Positions 34,060-46,569 of a stretch of DNA of 64,000 nucleotides are shown here, piece after piece. The translations under genes and the position numbers were made by a program. The DNA is taken from positions 96,462,707-96,526,706 of the forward strand of contig CP136067.1 of assembly GCA_032622095.1 (NCBI GenBank), read 5' to 3'. The notes below the pieces were generated by a model. It was not told the origin of the DNA. It ran no database searches and saw nothing but the letters and a program-made list of their open reading frames with translations. Within the stretch, counting starts at the first letter, position 1. Each line of letters opens with the position of its first letter. This DNA is from Siphonodentalium dalli (Eukaryota; Mollusca; Scaphopoda; Gadilida; Siphonodentaliidae).

Positions 34060-34870
34060 CTTCAAATTATAAATACTATGAAATTTGAAAATGCACTTTG
34101 TTTTAAAAAAACTGAATTGAACAATTCACTTCTCACAACCACACGGCTGCACAACTTCGTACATGGAAGTTTGCTTCTTGAACATTTCCACCTGAAACAA
34201 ACCAATATGCAAACACATTTAGTCAACTCTGTGCACTCTCTAGCTGCGTCTAGGTTGTCATCCATACAGTAACAAAAGAACTGTCAATCAATTTCCATCC
34301 AAAGAAGTCAGGTGTTGGAAACTTTGCATCTACTGTGGGGCTTACAGTCCAGATACCAGTCTGATATATATAGCACGATATTCATTTGAAAGAGCATGTT
34401 CCTCGTTGGTGGTATTGAACATTTCATGTCTAGCTTCATTAACTGAGGTCAGGTTCACAGATTTGTCATAAACAATCTCAACGAAATGCTAAATACACTC
34501 AATAGTGGTGATGAAACATCAAGAACCACACAGGGATTCCTCGTAATTGGCATCAAGCATTCTGTGAGCTAAGCTTTACAAGCATCCCAAAATTGCGCTT
34601 ACCCTTACCAAGGAAATGGGAAGTTGAGTCGCATCCTGATATCGGATGGAATATTGGAAGTACAGTTGAATTTTGTTTAGCCCATTGAATTGCACATATC
34701 AACTATGTTGTAGGTAACATGGGATTTAGACTTCTCGAAAGACAAACAGTTTCAAATGTTTGCATTGAAGAAGCATAGCATGCAGATGTCCCAACATGAT
34801 CACGATAATATATGTGTCAACAGTGTGAACAATAATCGATGAATTATCGGTTTGTAGCATATGAAATATA
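34060..34870 (-). pseudogene. Decayed copy (C-terminal half) of a repeat-borne metazoan protein
   Basis: On the - strand: SSIIVHTVDTYIIVI, then PISGCDSTSHFLGKGKRNF, then YQTGIWTVSP-like and a Cys-rich end (KCSRSKLPCTKLC), with stops and shifts between. These match, in order, a family common in invertebrate genomes and recognised by RTVDTDVVVLA, SGCDTTSxFxGKGK and a Cys-rich C-terminus. I know it from repeats of unknown function; I cannot name a biochemical role. Confidence 0.6.
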
Positions 34871-34924
34871 TCTTCTTCTCACACCAAAACCAGCGATTCC
34901 CCCATCTATAAAAGGAGGGGCGGT

Positions 34925-36930
34925 AATAAATGTGACTTCCTAAGCTGCATGAAGGTCCCATCCGATTCAAACTGCATAGAAACTGCAGAGCCAAATCCAA
35001 AGGTCGAGTGTAAGGTGTTCGACGGAGGTGCTCTGATACATTTACTGACACCTGAAGTCGGGCTTACCTTCTCAATGTATATCAGCACAAAGTTTATTCC
35101 ATATGTTATGATGCAGCTCGCAGATTGTAGAAGTATTGACTTGGTTTTGGACAGGTAAATATAGGGTAGTATCGAAACAGGAACGTGAGAGAAACGTGGT
35201 TGTGGCATTCGAGGTAAGGTTGGGGCTTACTTCAAAAAATCAACCGAATTGGAATGACTTTCTCAGAAACACCACAACAGGCAAGAATTGTTTGCATTGG
35301 TCAATGAATGTCTCTTTAAATTGGAAACCCTAACAGGGAAAACCATCTTCGTAACGGAGGATGGTGATACCGTCCAAATGTGTAACCTATACTCTTTGGA
35401 TATACGTATGAAGAAGCTGACAGTAGATTAGTCGGACATATATCTCATATGCTACACACTCATTATTCATCGATTATTGTTCGTACTGTTGACAAGGATA
35501 TTATCGTGATTCTGTTGTGACATCTGCATGTTATGCTACTCCAATGCAAAGATTTGAAACTGTGTCTCTCGGCAAGTCTAAATCCCATGTTATCCGCAAC
35601 ATAGTTGATATGTACAATTCAATTGGGCTCAGAAAAAAATTCAACTTTGCTTCCAATATTACATAATTTCCATGCGATATCAGGATGCGACTCAACTTCC
35701 TTTTTCTTTGGTAAGGGCAAGCGCACATTTTGGGATGATTGAAAAGCTTACCCATGGCTAACAGAATGCTTGATGTCAATTACGAGGAATCCTTTTGTGG
35801 TACTTAATGTTCCATCACCACTATTTGTGTGTATTTAGCATTTCGTCGTGATTGTTTATGACAAATCTGCGAACATGACCTCAGTTAATGAAGATAGACA
35901 TGAAATGTTCAGCAAAGGCCGTGCACACGAACAGTTACCACCAAAGAAATCGTGCTACTAGTATATATCAGGTTGGTATATGGACTGTAAGCCCCATAAT
36001 AGATGCAAAGTGTCCAGCATCTGACTCACTGGGGGGAAACTATTTCACAAGAATCGATTCTATCGCCTTTCTGGTTCTGTCTCTATCGAACTAAGTCCCG
36101 ACTCTTTCGCGATTTAAAACAAATATTTTCAAAGTTTTGACCGCCATTTATACACTAAATGTCAAAACAGAACTATTTTCTAAACAAATATCCGTAGATT
36201 AGGTCTTTGCTCGTGCTTATTGATGATAATAATGCGAAATCAGCAATTTTGTGCACACTTAGAGGCATAATGCATTTTTGTGCATTTCCTATTTAAATTA
36301 AGCAGCAATTTGATAAGTTTATCGGCCTTGACACTTTTAGTTGGGCTGGAACATATATCTCTGTATGATCGAACACTATAATAACCACATTTTCTATCAT
36401 AAAACCTGACAAGTTCCAGCCCAAATTGAATGTGATAAAATCTGAGCATCAAACTGCTGCTTAATTCTCGTGGGAAATACACTCAAATGCACGTCTCTAA
36501 ATGTGCACAACAAGCATCCGATTTTGCACATACAAAGACCGAATCTGTCGATTGTTATTGGAGAATACTTTCTGTATTGACAGTCAGTGTATAAACAACC
36601 TATCAAAACCTATCGAATATTTTTTTAACAAACCGCGAAAGAGTCGGAACTTAATTTGATGGAGACGGAACCGGAAGGGTGATATAATTGATTCTGGTGA
36701 AACAGTCCCCCCCCCCAATGTGACTCCTTCTGGTTGATATAATGATTATTTTGTTCCTGTATGGATGACAACCACAGAAGTGGCGAGAGTGTGCACCGAA
36801 TTGAATAACTGTGTTTGCAAATCGGTTTGTTCCAGGTGCAAATGTTCAAAAGCAAACTTCCATGTACGTAGTTGTGCAGATGTGGTTGTGAGTAGTGAAT
36901 TGTCAATTCAATTTATTAAAACAAAGTGTA
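34925..36930 (+). pseudogene. Decayed copy of the same repeat-borne protein, longer, interrupted
   Basis: In order on the + strand: VFDGGALIHLLTPEVGLTFS with a Tyr/Phe-rich stretch to DLVLDR; NWNDFLRNTTTG; EEADSRLVGHISHMLHTHYS, then IIVRTVDKDIIVILL-stop; GKSKSHVIRNIV; and NRATSIYQVGIWTVSP. A palindromic insertion (about 36030-36725) follows, and after it the Cys-rich end (SVCSRCKCSKANFHVRSC). The order agrees with the intact family. Several frameshifts and stops make it a pseudogene. Confidence 0.6.
36030..36725. mobile_element. Palindromic MITE inside the decayed gene
   Basis: Inverted ends include GGTTCTGTCTCTATCGAA with AAGTCCCGACTCTTTCGCG (36093-36111), and CGCGAAAGAGTCGGAACTT (36634-36652) with the complement of GGTTCCGTCTCCATCAA. 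Inside, GGGCTGGAAC / GTTCCAGCCC forms a second stem. It separates the body from the Cys-rich end of the right pseudogene. Confidence 0.7.
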
Positions 36931-38057
36931 TTTTAATATTTGCTGATCCCGTCTTCCCACAACATGGCCACATGGAGTATATCCCAGAAACAATAGAACA
37001 TACAAAATTATACATATGCATATATATGCAATACATTGCACTAATGTATATACTGTTGAATATGTGCTATTCGCATGATTGCTTCATATTCTGTTGCGGG
37101 AATAATTGAGGACACTATATGATACAAGGAAATAATATTATTTTTTATTCCGAACTCAAATATACTTTTGAGTATATGCTTCAATCATTTTGTGTATAAT
37201 TTGACATAAAACACTGAATTTAAGTATTGGTAATTTGAATACGAGGCCTGATGATGAAGATATGTTGCAGAATACCTTCCATATGTTCTTGTTTTTTGAG
37301 AACCAAATTGAGTTTGAAGAATATGGGGTCTGTCGTTTAGTGTTTCCTAAATTCGTGGTAAATCCACTACTAAATTGATTTTTTATTCGTAAACATCTCG
37401 ACATACAAAGTTGTATTCAATTGATCCAACCATATAGTAGTGTCGCAAATAGAATTGGTGACATTAGTGTCATTCACGGTTGGTTATTAAGCATTTACAG
37501 AATTAAACACAGTCTGAGAATAATTTCATTCATTTTATATAGCACATATTCTATCTCACATTACTACCAGAACGAACAATACTACTTCACCTTTAATGTG
37601 CATGACTTTTCCACAGAAGTTATCACATCAAATAATGAACACATAGTTGATATCTTCTCTTATATTATCTCGAAAATTGTAAAGTATTTAATAACAAAAT
37701 AATGAAAAAACCCAATTTCTCATGTTTTGGCCGCCATTTTGGCATCCATCTTGAATAATTGTGGCCATTTTTCAACTAAGAGTCAAGGTTGTTATTCTAT
37801 AAACACCATTATTATACAATGTGGGGAAATTCATCATGTTTACCATATCAAATCGAGAAGCAGATCTATTAGGTGTGCCACCGTCAAACTGGCGGCCATC
37901 TTGGACGCCATCTTGAATTTTCGGCTCTACGTCGGTCAAAAAGTTGGTTCTTGAGAAAATTCCTAGACTAGAGATGCTGTCCTACAAGATACTAAAAAAT
38001 GGCGCTTTTATCCGACTTGTATCGATCCGAGCATTTTTTGTCGCTAACTGCCTACAC

Positions 38058-38453
38058 TAAGCCTGCAAATAGCGTGTCTGTCATTTCCAGAATGAGGTCT
38101 TCAGAGGGCTAGCATCACCATATTCACTCTCTAGGAATCTCATTCTGCTTTAATAGGCCTCAACTGCTATGGGGTGAGACCTAGGATCAGATTGAATTTC
38201 CCCAGTTGAAGTTGGTATTGTTCACACAATTTATCTTCTGCAAATATGGGGATATATGAACTTCCCAGAAGGGAAAAAGTAACTAAAACAATGTCAATTT
38301 GGGACTATAAATACTTCACAGAAGATGAGGCTAAAGCAGAATGAGGTCCCCAGAGGGTGAATTTAGTGATGCTAGCCCGCTGTGCGGGTTAGCGCCACTT
38401 CACCCTCTGCAGACCTCATTCTGCAAACGACAGACACACTATTTGCAGGCTTG
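38058..38453. mobile_element. Family B MITE abutting the inverted duplication
   Basis: Left end AAGCCTGCAAATAGCGTGTC, right end GACACACTATTTGCAGGCTTG. The interior includes ATTGAATTTCCCCAGTTGAA and a family B core. The left end directly touches the outer end of the large inverted duplication. Confidence 0.8.
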
Positions 38454-38599
38454 CAACTAGCATGATGGAACATGTTATTTATCTTCACAACAATTAGTCA
38501 AATTTCCAGATAAACTACCAGTACATGTTGTGTATATATTGAAAATATTTACTTTGTTAAAATACAATATTGAAAATCTTAAAAGCTTGTGTCTTTCTT

Positions 38600-39790
38600 T
38601 CTGAATGATAATCCGGCCGAGGCTTATATACCATTTCTGAAACCTATTGGTAGGATTGCTAAACAACAAGTACTCAAACATGGACTTGCTGCAGTCGAAG
38701 ATATCATTCATCATGGATTCATGGTAAAAGACCAAAAGAAGTATGTTTAACCCTTTCAGTGCCAAGTCCGATTTAGCTCTAAGCTCTTTCCATCAATGTA
38801 TCACATTATTATAATCAATAAATTTGAAAAAATGATCAAGGAATATGGGTTGATACAAAAATCGGACTTGGCACTGAAAGGGTTAAAACAAGGTAAAGAA
38901 CCATTGAATCTTTTGGAAAGGAAACCATAAAGAACGTATCAACATCAAAATGCATAAATAGATCATCAATGTCTTTGAAAAATAGTTCTTATAGCAAACG
39001 AGTTAGAAATTAAGTCGAATAGATTACCTGTGAAGAAACCAAAACGATCTCTCGATATTTTTCATTAATCATGATGATGTAAAATGGATCATGTGAATTC
39101 AGCAAGTCCGAGTTAGATGCGTCTGATGTTCCACCAACAATGACAACGATGTTGGAATCACAATGGATAGAACATCATCCGATTTCTACTCTGAATAATA
39201 TTATAATTATAATAGAATTTATAATTCCACCTTTCCAGTATTTAAACATTAATTTCAACTTTTTTGCATTGAAAATGAAACTCAGTGACGTACTGAACAT
39301 TCTGAATGTTGATTGGCTAACAGGCATGCCAATTTGTCTTCTGCAAAATCACTTGGTGAATATTTTTAAATATTGGAAAGGAGTGGCATCTTTGATTCAA
39401 ATGTCGGACTGATTTGGGCAGATTAACATTCATAGACTATCCATATATGGAGAGGTTATGGATTTGCATTTTTTTTATCAGAAAATTTTCTGTTTGAAAT
39501 TGTCAGTATTTTCTCCAGGAGTAAATTCTGTCACCAACTAGCCAGTTCTCTGAAAGAATATTTTGTTTATCGTCCCTGTAATATAGTTTTCTAACAGTTC
39601 ACCTAGTATAGCATTGTGTTCCAGATTTGTAAAATATAGCTTTTACTTGAGTGATTGGTATTGGAATTTTAGTAATCGTTACAGGTGTTTGTGAATTATG
39701 GCTGTTAGAAGTGAGAACGTATTCAAAATAGTAATTCCACTGGTGAAGCATAATGTCAACAGCGATGCATTTGTTAAAGTGCCCCACTCG
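38600..39790. pseudogene. Possible debris of a double-jelly-roll-type mobile element (very uncertain)
   Basis: On +, a startless frame at 38600-38749 reads AEAYIPFLKPIGRIAKQQVL then KHGLAAVEDIIHHG. On -, frames at 39787-39599 and further left (to about 39400) read TPVTITKIPIPITQVKAIF and FQTENFLIKKMQIHNLSIYG with stops between. The pattern weakly recalls minor- and major-capsid-like proteins of Maverick/Polinton-type elements, but the strands disagree and I have no alignment. The 38751-38882 MITE sits inside. Confidence 0.15.
38751..38882. mobile_element. piggyBac-like hairpin MITE (CCCTTTCAGTGCC ends)
   Basis: TTAA on both sides; CCCTTTCAGTGCCAAGTCCG at the left and its complement at the right. 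132 bp. A longer relative is at 55385-55571. Confidence 0.88.
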
Positions 39791-40419
39791 TTTTTTAATT
39801 TTAATTTCCTTAATTTTTATTTTTTCACTTGTTTTCTTAATGACAAGTCTGCATATTTAATTTTTTTTTAGGAGGATTCCCATCCTGCACATATATTTGG
39901 GACTGCACATTGAATTGGAAGTGAGGTGGAAGTACACAATTCCAGCAAGTTGGGAGATAGTATTGCACATCAAATCTATGCTCAGTCATTGTCCGTGACA
40001 TGTATCCCCATCATAATCAGTGTTCGCGCTGTCAGGGACATTGAGGCCAAATGCCTGAAAAAATACAATATGGCCCTTATAATATCGCCTATGCCCCAAA
40101 AAATGGCCCAAGGAAATTTTCTTTACAGAATAGCTCTGATTACAAGATAGTACAGTCAATAATCGACATATTAATTAAATCTAGCAATAAAGAACTCGCA
40201 CCTCGCTGGCTGCAGGCTTGGATACTTCTCGACATGCGTGTTTACGATATCACAAATCACTAGCGATGCAACAGATCAAATTCCTTTTTTGGTCAAAGAC
40301 CAACGTGTTCTCAATACAGTGTACACTGACTTCAGTCGTTCACCAAACATAAAATTGCATTAGAGAGAGTAAAAAAACTTCTATAACAACAACACAAAGA
40401 AAATTAAGCAAGTTTGTTA

Positions 40420-41038
40420 TCTCATATATATTTTGAAGACCTCTGTTTGTCTGTCTGTCTGTCTGTATGTCTGTCTGTCATTGATACAAATCTACGATTC
40501 TCGACCGATCGGGTACGTGTGTGTAGTTTGACCAGGCGGTCGTCGTCGTATTGGTGAGCCCGTGCGGCGCCCGCTTCGCGCATGCGCAGACGAGATCTCG
40601 GAAACGGGTGGAGCTATCGACTTGAAATTTGCTATGTGAATGTATCTTGCACCGGATACAAATTTTATCGGGTCGCCGAGCCCGTGCGACGCCAGCTTCG
40701 CGCATGCGCAGACGAGATCTCGGAAAACGGGTGGAGCTATCGACTTGAAATTTCATATGTGAATGTATCTTGCCCCGGATACAAATTTTATCGGGTCGCC
40801 GAGCCCGTGCGACACCAGCTTCGCGCATGCACAGACGAGATCTCGGAAATGGGTGGAGCTATCGACTTGAAATTTGGTATGTGAATGTATCTTGCCCCGG
40901 ATACAAATTTTATCGGGTCGCCGAGCCCGTGCGACGCCAGCTTCGCGCATGCGCAGACCAGATCTCGGAAACGGGTAGAGCTATCGACTTGAAATTTGGT
41001 TTTTGAATAGCCCGGACATCGTCGGGCTCATCGGCTAG
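40420..41038 (+). mobile_element. Helitron unit 1 of a head-to-tail array
   Basis: A|TCTCATATATATTTTGAAG start, (GTCT)n, about four 122-bp repeats (GAGCCCGTGCG at roughly 40555, 40678, 40801 and 40923), hairpin GCCCGGACATCGTCGGGC and CTAG end. Very similar to 13195-13948 but with one repeat fewer. Its CTAG is followed at once by the TC of the next unit. Confidence 0.88.
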
Positions 41039-41819
41039 TCTCCTATATATTTTGAAGACCTCTGTCTGTCTGTATGTCTGTATGTATGTCATTTATACAA
41101 ATCTACGATTCTCAACCGATCGGGACGAAATTTGGTACGTGTGTGTAGTTTGACCAGGCGGTCGTCGTTGTCGTATTGGCGAGCCTGTGCAACGCCCGTG
41201 CAGCGCATGCGCAGACGAGATCTCGGAAACGGGTGGAGCTATCGACTTGAAATTTGCAATGTGAATGTATTTTGCCCCGGATACGAATTTTATCGGGTCG
41301 CCGAGCCCGTGCGGCGCCCGCTTCGTGCATGCGCAGACGAAATCTCGGAAACGGGTGGAGCTATCGACTTGAAATTTGCTATGTGAATGTATCTTGCCCC
41401 GGATACGAATTTTATTTCGATGAAACTTGGTATGTGGGGGTATTTGCCTGTGCGACGTGACCTTGAATGGGGGAGTGTCTTAAGCCTATTCGTTTGCCCA
41501 TGCGACGTGACCTTGAAATCGGGTCAATTCAAGGTCAAATCGCCAATTTTGATGGGATTTCTACGAAAGTTTATACGTAGGGTTACTTTTGTCCACTGAG
41601 TGTTTTGGACAGGTCAATTCGAGGTCAAATCGGGTAAAACCGGATGGATTTCGACGGGTACTTTTGTCGGGCACTTTTGTCCGGGTAGTGTTTTGGACGG
41701 GTCAAATCGTGACCCCCACCTCACCTTGACCTTCAAAATGGACAATTCAAGGTCAAATCGCGCAATTCGCCGAAAAGCAGAGGGGACACAGCCCGGACGA
41801 AGTCGGGTCCACCTGCTAG
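41039..41819 (+). mobile_element. Helitron unit 2 of the array
   Basis: Starts TCTCCTATATATTTTGAAGA immediately after CTAG. It holds two 122-bp repeats, then switches to a different interior (GATGAAACTTGGTATGTGGG, GTGACCTTGAA) shared with unit 3. It ends with hairpin GCCCGGACGAAGTCGGGTCC and CTAG. Its mosaic structure suggests recombination between two Helitron subfamilies. Confidence 0.86.
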
Positions 41820-42333
41820 TCTATTATATATTTTGGGAGATCTGTCTGTCTGTGTGTGTGTTCGCGATGGACTCGAAAACGGCCAAGCCGATTTCGATGA
41901 AACTTGGTATGTGGGGGTACTTTCGGACGGTGAGTGGCATGGGCCTATTAATTTGCCCGTGCGACGTGACCTTGACCTTGAAATCGGGTCATTTCCAGGT
42001 CGAACGCCCGAGTATCACAGGATTTCGATGAAAATTAGTGTCTGGGGATACTTTCGTATGGGGAGTGTCGTAAGCCTATTCGTTTGCCCGTGCGACGTGA
42101 CCTTGAAATCGGGTCATTTGAAGGTCAAATCGCCAAATATCCTGGGATTTCGATGAAAATTGGTGTCTAGGGATACTTTCGTATGGGGAGTGTCATAAGC
42201 CTATTCATTTGCCCGTGCGACGTGACCTTGAAATCTGGTCAATTCAAGGTCAAATCGCGTATTTTGATGGGATTTCGACGAAATTTGATACATAGGGTTA
42301 CTTTTGTCCACTGAAGTCGGGTCCACCTGCTAG
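41820..42333 (+). mobile_element. Helitron unit 3 of the array
   Basis: Starts TCTATTATATATTTTGGGAG and ends GAAGTCGGGTCCACCTGCTAG. The interior has three variants of the GTGACCTTGAAATCGGGTCA block. The upstream half of the 3' hairpin is damaged compared with unit 2. Confidence 0.82.
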
Positions 42334-43357
42334 TCTACTATATATTTTAAGACTTCCGTATATATATATGTATATATATATATATATCCTTTATAGACTC
42401 GAAAACGGCTCGACCGATTGAGCCCGAACTTCATATCTAAGGGTCAAACCCCATGGGAAGTGTCATTGTACCGCTTCTGAGAACGTCCGAGCACTCCTTC
42501 ACCATTCCCCCTGCCACCGTCCTTAGAATCGATGGGTTAACTTAAATACTTCACCTACATCATACAGAAACATGTGATGGCAGAATTCGCGTTTCTGATG
42601 AAACCGTTACCAAGTTTTCTCCACTCGATTCTCTTAAAATGCACCCTAATCAGTCAAATTCTTTCGATAATTCTATCTAAATACATCTTAGCTATTATTT
42701 GGATCAGCTCTCCCCGTCAAAAAAGTTATTGTTGGACCAAAACGACACTTGAGAAAAGTTTGTTTACAATATCAACGCACAGCCGACGCTGGATATTTAG
42801 CATCGAAACAATTTAATTTCTTCCATCCAAAACATAATTACGTGTTGGACTCTTGTCATTTTAAGAATATATAAGTATTACACGCAGACACACAAAGTCT
42901 CGGCTTAAAATTTAGAAAAATAAGAGTTTTATCGACATAAATCGATTTGAATGGGAAATCATATGTTAATAAATTTTAGGGCTTTGCGAGTGTTTTCTGA
43001 GCTGCTACATATTGGGCACCAGGGTCCATATTTGACCAGTTCTACCTCATATCTTTTGCTTTTGGAAACTGGCGATATCTAATTTCGTACTTAGGGCTTC
43101 CAAGGGACGGGAGAGATTTTCGTCGGGTCAGTTTGTCCACCTGAGGTGACCTTGACCTTGAAACGGGTACCCACAAATGACCTTGGGCGATATCTCAGTC
43201 ATCAGCGGTGACATCGACATGAAATTTGTTATGTATGGTCAACTCGGGACGGGGAATGCTGTTGGCGTGCCTGTACAGGGTTACCTTGTAAAACAAAAAT
43301 TAATGGATTGACCAAAGCCATGGGACCAATCCCACTAGTGGCGGGCTAATCTGCTAG
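42334..43357 (+). mobile_element. Helitron unit 4 of the array, with unique insert
   Basis: Starts TCTACTATATATTTTAAGAC and ends in GGCGGGCTAATCTGCTAG after a CCCACTAGTGGCGGG stem. It carries TTTATAGACTCGAAAACGGC as in the Helitron at 15606-16464, and an unrelated stretch of about 0.5 kb (42540-43080) that may be captured DNA or a nested insertion. Confidence 0.8.
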
Positions 43358-44965
43358 TATCATATACATCAGTATTTGTCTTAAATAAAATTTCATTAAA
43401 CCAGTGACCCAAGACTTTTTAAAATGGCCCGAAAAATATTGTGAATGACCCGAGTTTTGGCCTGATTCTGGGCCAGCGCCAACACTGATCATAATTCATT
43501 TTTATCTCAACTTGATAAAGTCAAATTTGAGCTATTGGGATGGGTTGTGTGCAGCAATCAACAATTTTCTTTAGCACACCTGCAGGTCACATCTCTCATC
43601 ACCAAATTTCATACGGATCTTTGGGGTGACCTCTAGTGTGATGTAATGATGACACATAGATATGGATACCAATCTTTAATGTATGAAGTAGAAAATAATA
43701 CACAATCAATGTATACAAACTAAGTTGCGGAATGAAGGACCCGAATGATGCTCGGATAGGTATAAGAACCTCAAGATGAAATGAGTTAAGTAAAGCATCA
43801 TGTGTCGGGGTGTAGCTGTTCCTTATATACTATTTGGGATGAATATTAGATGAGGTATTTGGTAATACACATTGGCATTGGCTCTGCCATTATGGTCATT
43901 CCCTATGATCATATTTGGGGGATCGACTTCATTGTGTGCGGGTCTGGACTGTGATTAAGATGTGTGAGGTTTCTGTAAGGAACCGAGCACTGATATTCGA
44001 GTAGCACGGGTATACTATACAATTGGTGCTATACGAATATAATGGGACATTGGTAGTTATGTTATGGTGTATGTGTAGTTGTGTCACACTAGATGGAAGC
44101 CATCAATTTTTTCCAAAATTCGTTAAAAACCATGGCCACCAGCAGCGATCTTGGATTTTTAATTTTAATCCATCGGCTAACTCTGCAGAAAGCATTTATT
44201 TGAGAGTTGTTTTGAAAATTTACAGGAATTTTTAGGAACACTTCCAGATAGGAGCAATCAAATTTGAACGAATTTTTCTCTTTGTATGACTAAATCCTTT
44301 GGCACACCCTACAGTTCACATCCCTCATCAGATCATCAGCAAACTTTATATAGATAATTTGGGTGAGTACTAAATGGGAGCCATCAAATTTTTCTGAATT
44401 TCTTTGAAAACATGGATGCAGGTAGCCATCTTCGATTTTACTCTTTGCATCACTAAATATTATGGCATGCCCTACTGCCAACATTGATCCCAATCTGCAT
44501 ATTGCTCTTCTGATTGACCTCTTGCAGTACTTAAACATTTAAACTTTCCGATTTCCCTATCACTCCATTGACTGTAATGTATGACATTATTCCCTCTCTG
44601 GGTTGAGCTACAGTGTCATTAACACTTTCATTTATTTCAAACAGGAATGGTCCATGCAAACAACTGTCTGTACCTTGGTTTGCTCATACTATCAGTCACC
44701 TAGTTACATGTACGCCCCTTGATTCGCACACACAAAACACCCAATTTAAATATTTCTGGACTAAAATAGATAATTTTCAACCCCAAATTAGAACACCATG
44801 ACAGAGCGAATGTCAGTATATTAGCTTCTACTTAATTGAGCTATGATAGAATTGAAAAATATTGAAAAAAAGTCATGGTAGCTATTTCAAAATATCTGGC
44901 AAGCGCATATGACAAAATTCATGGGAGAGAAATCAGGCTATTTTCCCATAGGCAAGCACATGGAG
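43358..44965. repeat. Low-copy degenerate repeats, no gene
   Basis: TTTAGCACACCTGCAGGTCA (43570) and TTTGGCACACCCTACAGTTC (44290) head two related segments; a third, inverted, lies at 58420-58560. I see no exon here. Confidence 0.5.
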
Positions 44966-44969
44966 TTCA

Positions 44970-45415
44970 AGTCTGAGTTTAGTGTGCCTGTCATTTGCAG
45001 AATGAGGTCTCCAGAGGATGAATTTAGTGACATTACCCCGCATAGCAGGCTAGCATAACTAAATTCACCCTCTGGGGACCTCATTCTGCTTAGGTCTCAA
45101 TTTCTCTGGAAAGTTTCTGTTTTATAAAATTGGTATAGAAAATTCTAGAAGTTCTATTTCTATTTTAGTTTAGTTTCTCCACATCCCCGAATTGGCAGAT
45201 GACACATTGCATAATCAAGGTTCCCAATGGGTGTACATCCAATATCACCATTTGGGAACTTCGATCTGAGTCTATGTCTCCCACAGCAGATGAGGCCATG
45301 CAGAATGAGGTCCACAGATGGTGAATTTGTTTATGCTAGCCCGCTATGCAGGATAGTGTTACTAAATTAACCCTCTGGGGACCTCATTCTGCAAATCAGG
45401 CACACTAAACTTAGG
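44970..45415. mobile_element. Family B MITE (CACACTAAAC-end subtype)
   Basis: TTTAGTGTGCCTGTCATTTG at the left and its complement CAGGCACACTAAACTTAG at the right; a hairpin around ACCCCGCATAGCAGGCTAGC and another near 45300-45390. Confidence 0.78.
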
Positions 45416-45512
45416 TTTGATTGAGTTGGCCTGCACTGAATAAGAAAATCATTTCTTACTTGTTTGTGACCTTTTACTGCTTTGTACAATTATAAAAGAT
45501 CACTGACCCCAC

Positions 45513-45950
45513 CAAGCCTGGAAATCGTGTGTCTGTCATTTGCAGAATGGGGTCCCCAGAGGGTGAATTTAGTAACACTATCCTGCACGGTGGGCTAGCA
45601 TCACCAAATTGACTCTCTGCGAATCTCATTCTTCTCAGGCCTCAACTGTCATGTGAGACATAGGATCAGATTGAAGTTCCCCAGTTGAAGTGGAGATGTT
45701 CACACATTAGTCACCTCAATTATGCATTTTATCTTCTGCAAATTAGGGGATATAGCAACTGAACAGAAGGGAAAAAGTAACTAAAACAACGTTAATTTGA
45801 GACTATAGATATTTCCCAGAAGATGAGGCCTAAGCAGAATGAGGTCCCAGAGGGTGAATTTGGTGATGCTAGCCTGCTGTGTGGGATAGCATAACTAAAT
45901 TCATCCTCTGGGGACCTCATTCTGCAAATGGCAGACACACTGTTTGCAGA
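45513..45950. mobile_element. Family B MITE
   Basis: AAGCCTGGAAATCGTGTGTC at the left, ..GCAGACACACTGTTTGCAGA at the right; two inverted core copies with AACTGAACAGAAGGGAAAAA between them. Confidence 0.8.
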
Positions 45951-46569
45951 ATTGGACCCCATGCCCCCCGATGAAGAGATGGCTTTTTTTTAGAACAAAG
46001 AAGTCAAAATATCTGGCCATGAAAATATTTCAGCTGCAAAAAAAATTCCTTCTCGATAAGCTGTCTCGATGGCAAAAATTCTAAGTAAAAATATAATCAG
46101 CATATTCTAAGTCAAAAAGGGGCAGATCTCCACCAGAAATGGTCAGATTGAACCAAAATTGACCTGCATTTTCTTGTGATTAATGCACATACTAAATTGA
46201 AAGCTATCAGATAATCACAACTTAGTCAGACATTATCCAAATTCAAACTTTATGGGGACTTTCTCATATTTTTCATTTCTCACATAACAAGTTAGAATTG
46301 TCAATTAGTATACAAGCTATCATCCAGCCAAACAAACGTTTCGGATTGACAAATGGACAGCTCGACAAACGGATGTACAACGCTTATTTCTATACTCCGC
46401 AACCCAATTTTTTTTTTCGGGGGATGATTAAACTTCAAACAGTATTGCCAAGTATATTACAGACTAAATACCATATTTTGTTAGGATCATCAAAGAAAGC
46501 TCTCACAACGATAAACATTGAACATTTTATTTTATATAAATATTAAAGAACTATCTGTATAAATTATTA

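Larger units (their letters stand above)
33282..38057. repeat. Large imperfect inverted duplication (~4.8 kb)
   Basis: Left arm 33282-34870 and right arm about 35470-38057 are inverted copies. Examples are AAGTCGGATAAAAGCGCCAT (33310) with its complement near 37998, AAGATGGCGTCCAAGATGGC with its complement at 37890, and a third pair of terminal frames at 33645-33917 and 37421-37702. The right arm is longer because of a palindromic insertion at about 36030-36725. Each arm carries a decayed copy of one protein gene pointing outward. Confidence 0.85.

Noticed and set aside
40478-41460. Open frames repeating the same peptide in the second Helitron region
   Set aside because: Same 122-bp repeat artefact as at 13.3-13.9 kb.
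41600-42156. Long + frames of 107-143 codons
   Set aside because: They run across a Helitron junction and through GTGACCTTGAAATCGGGTCA-type repeats, so they are repeat artefacts.
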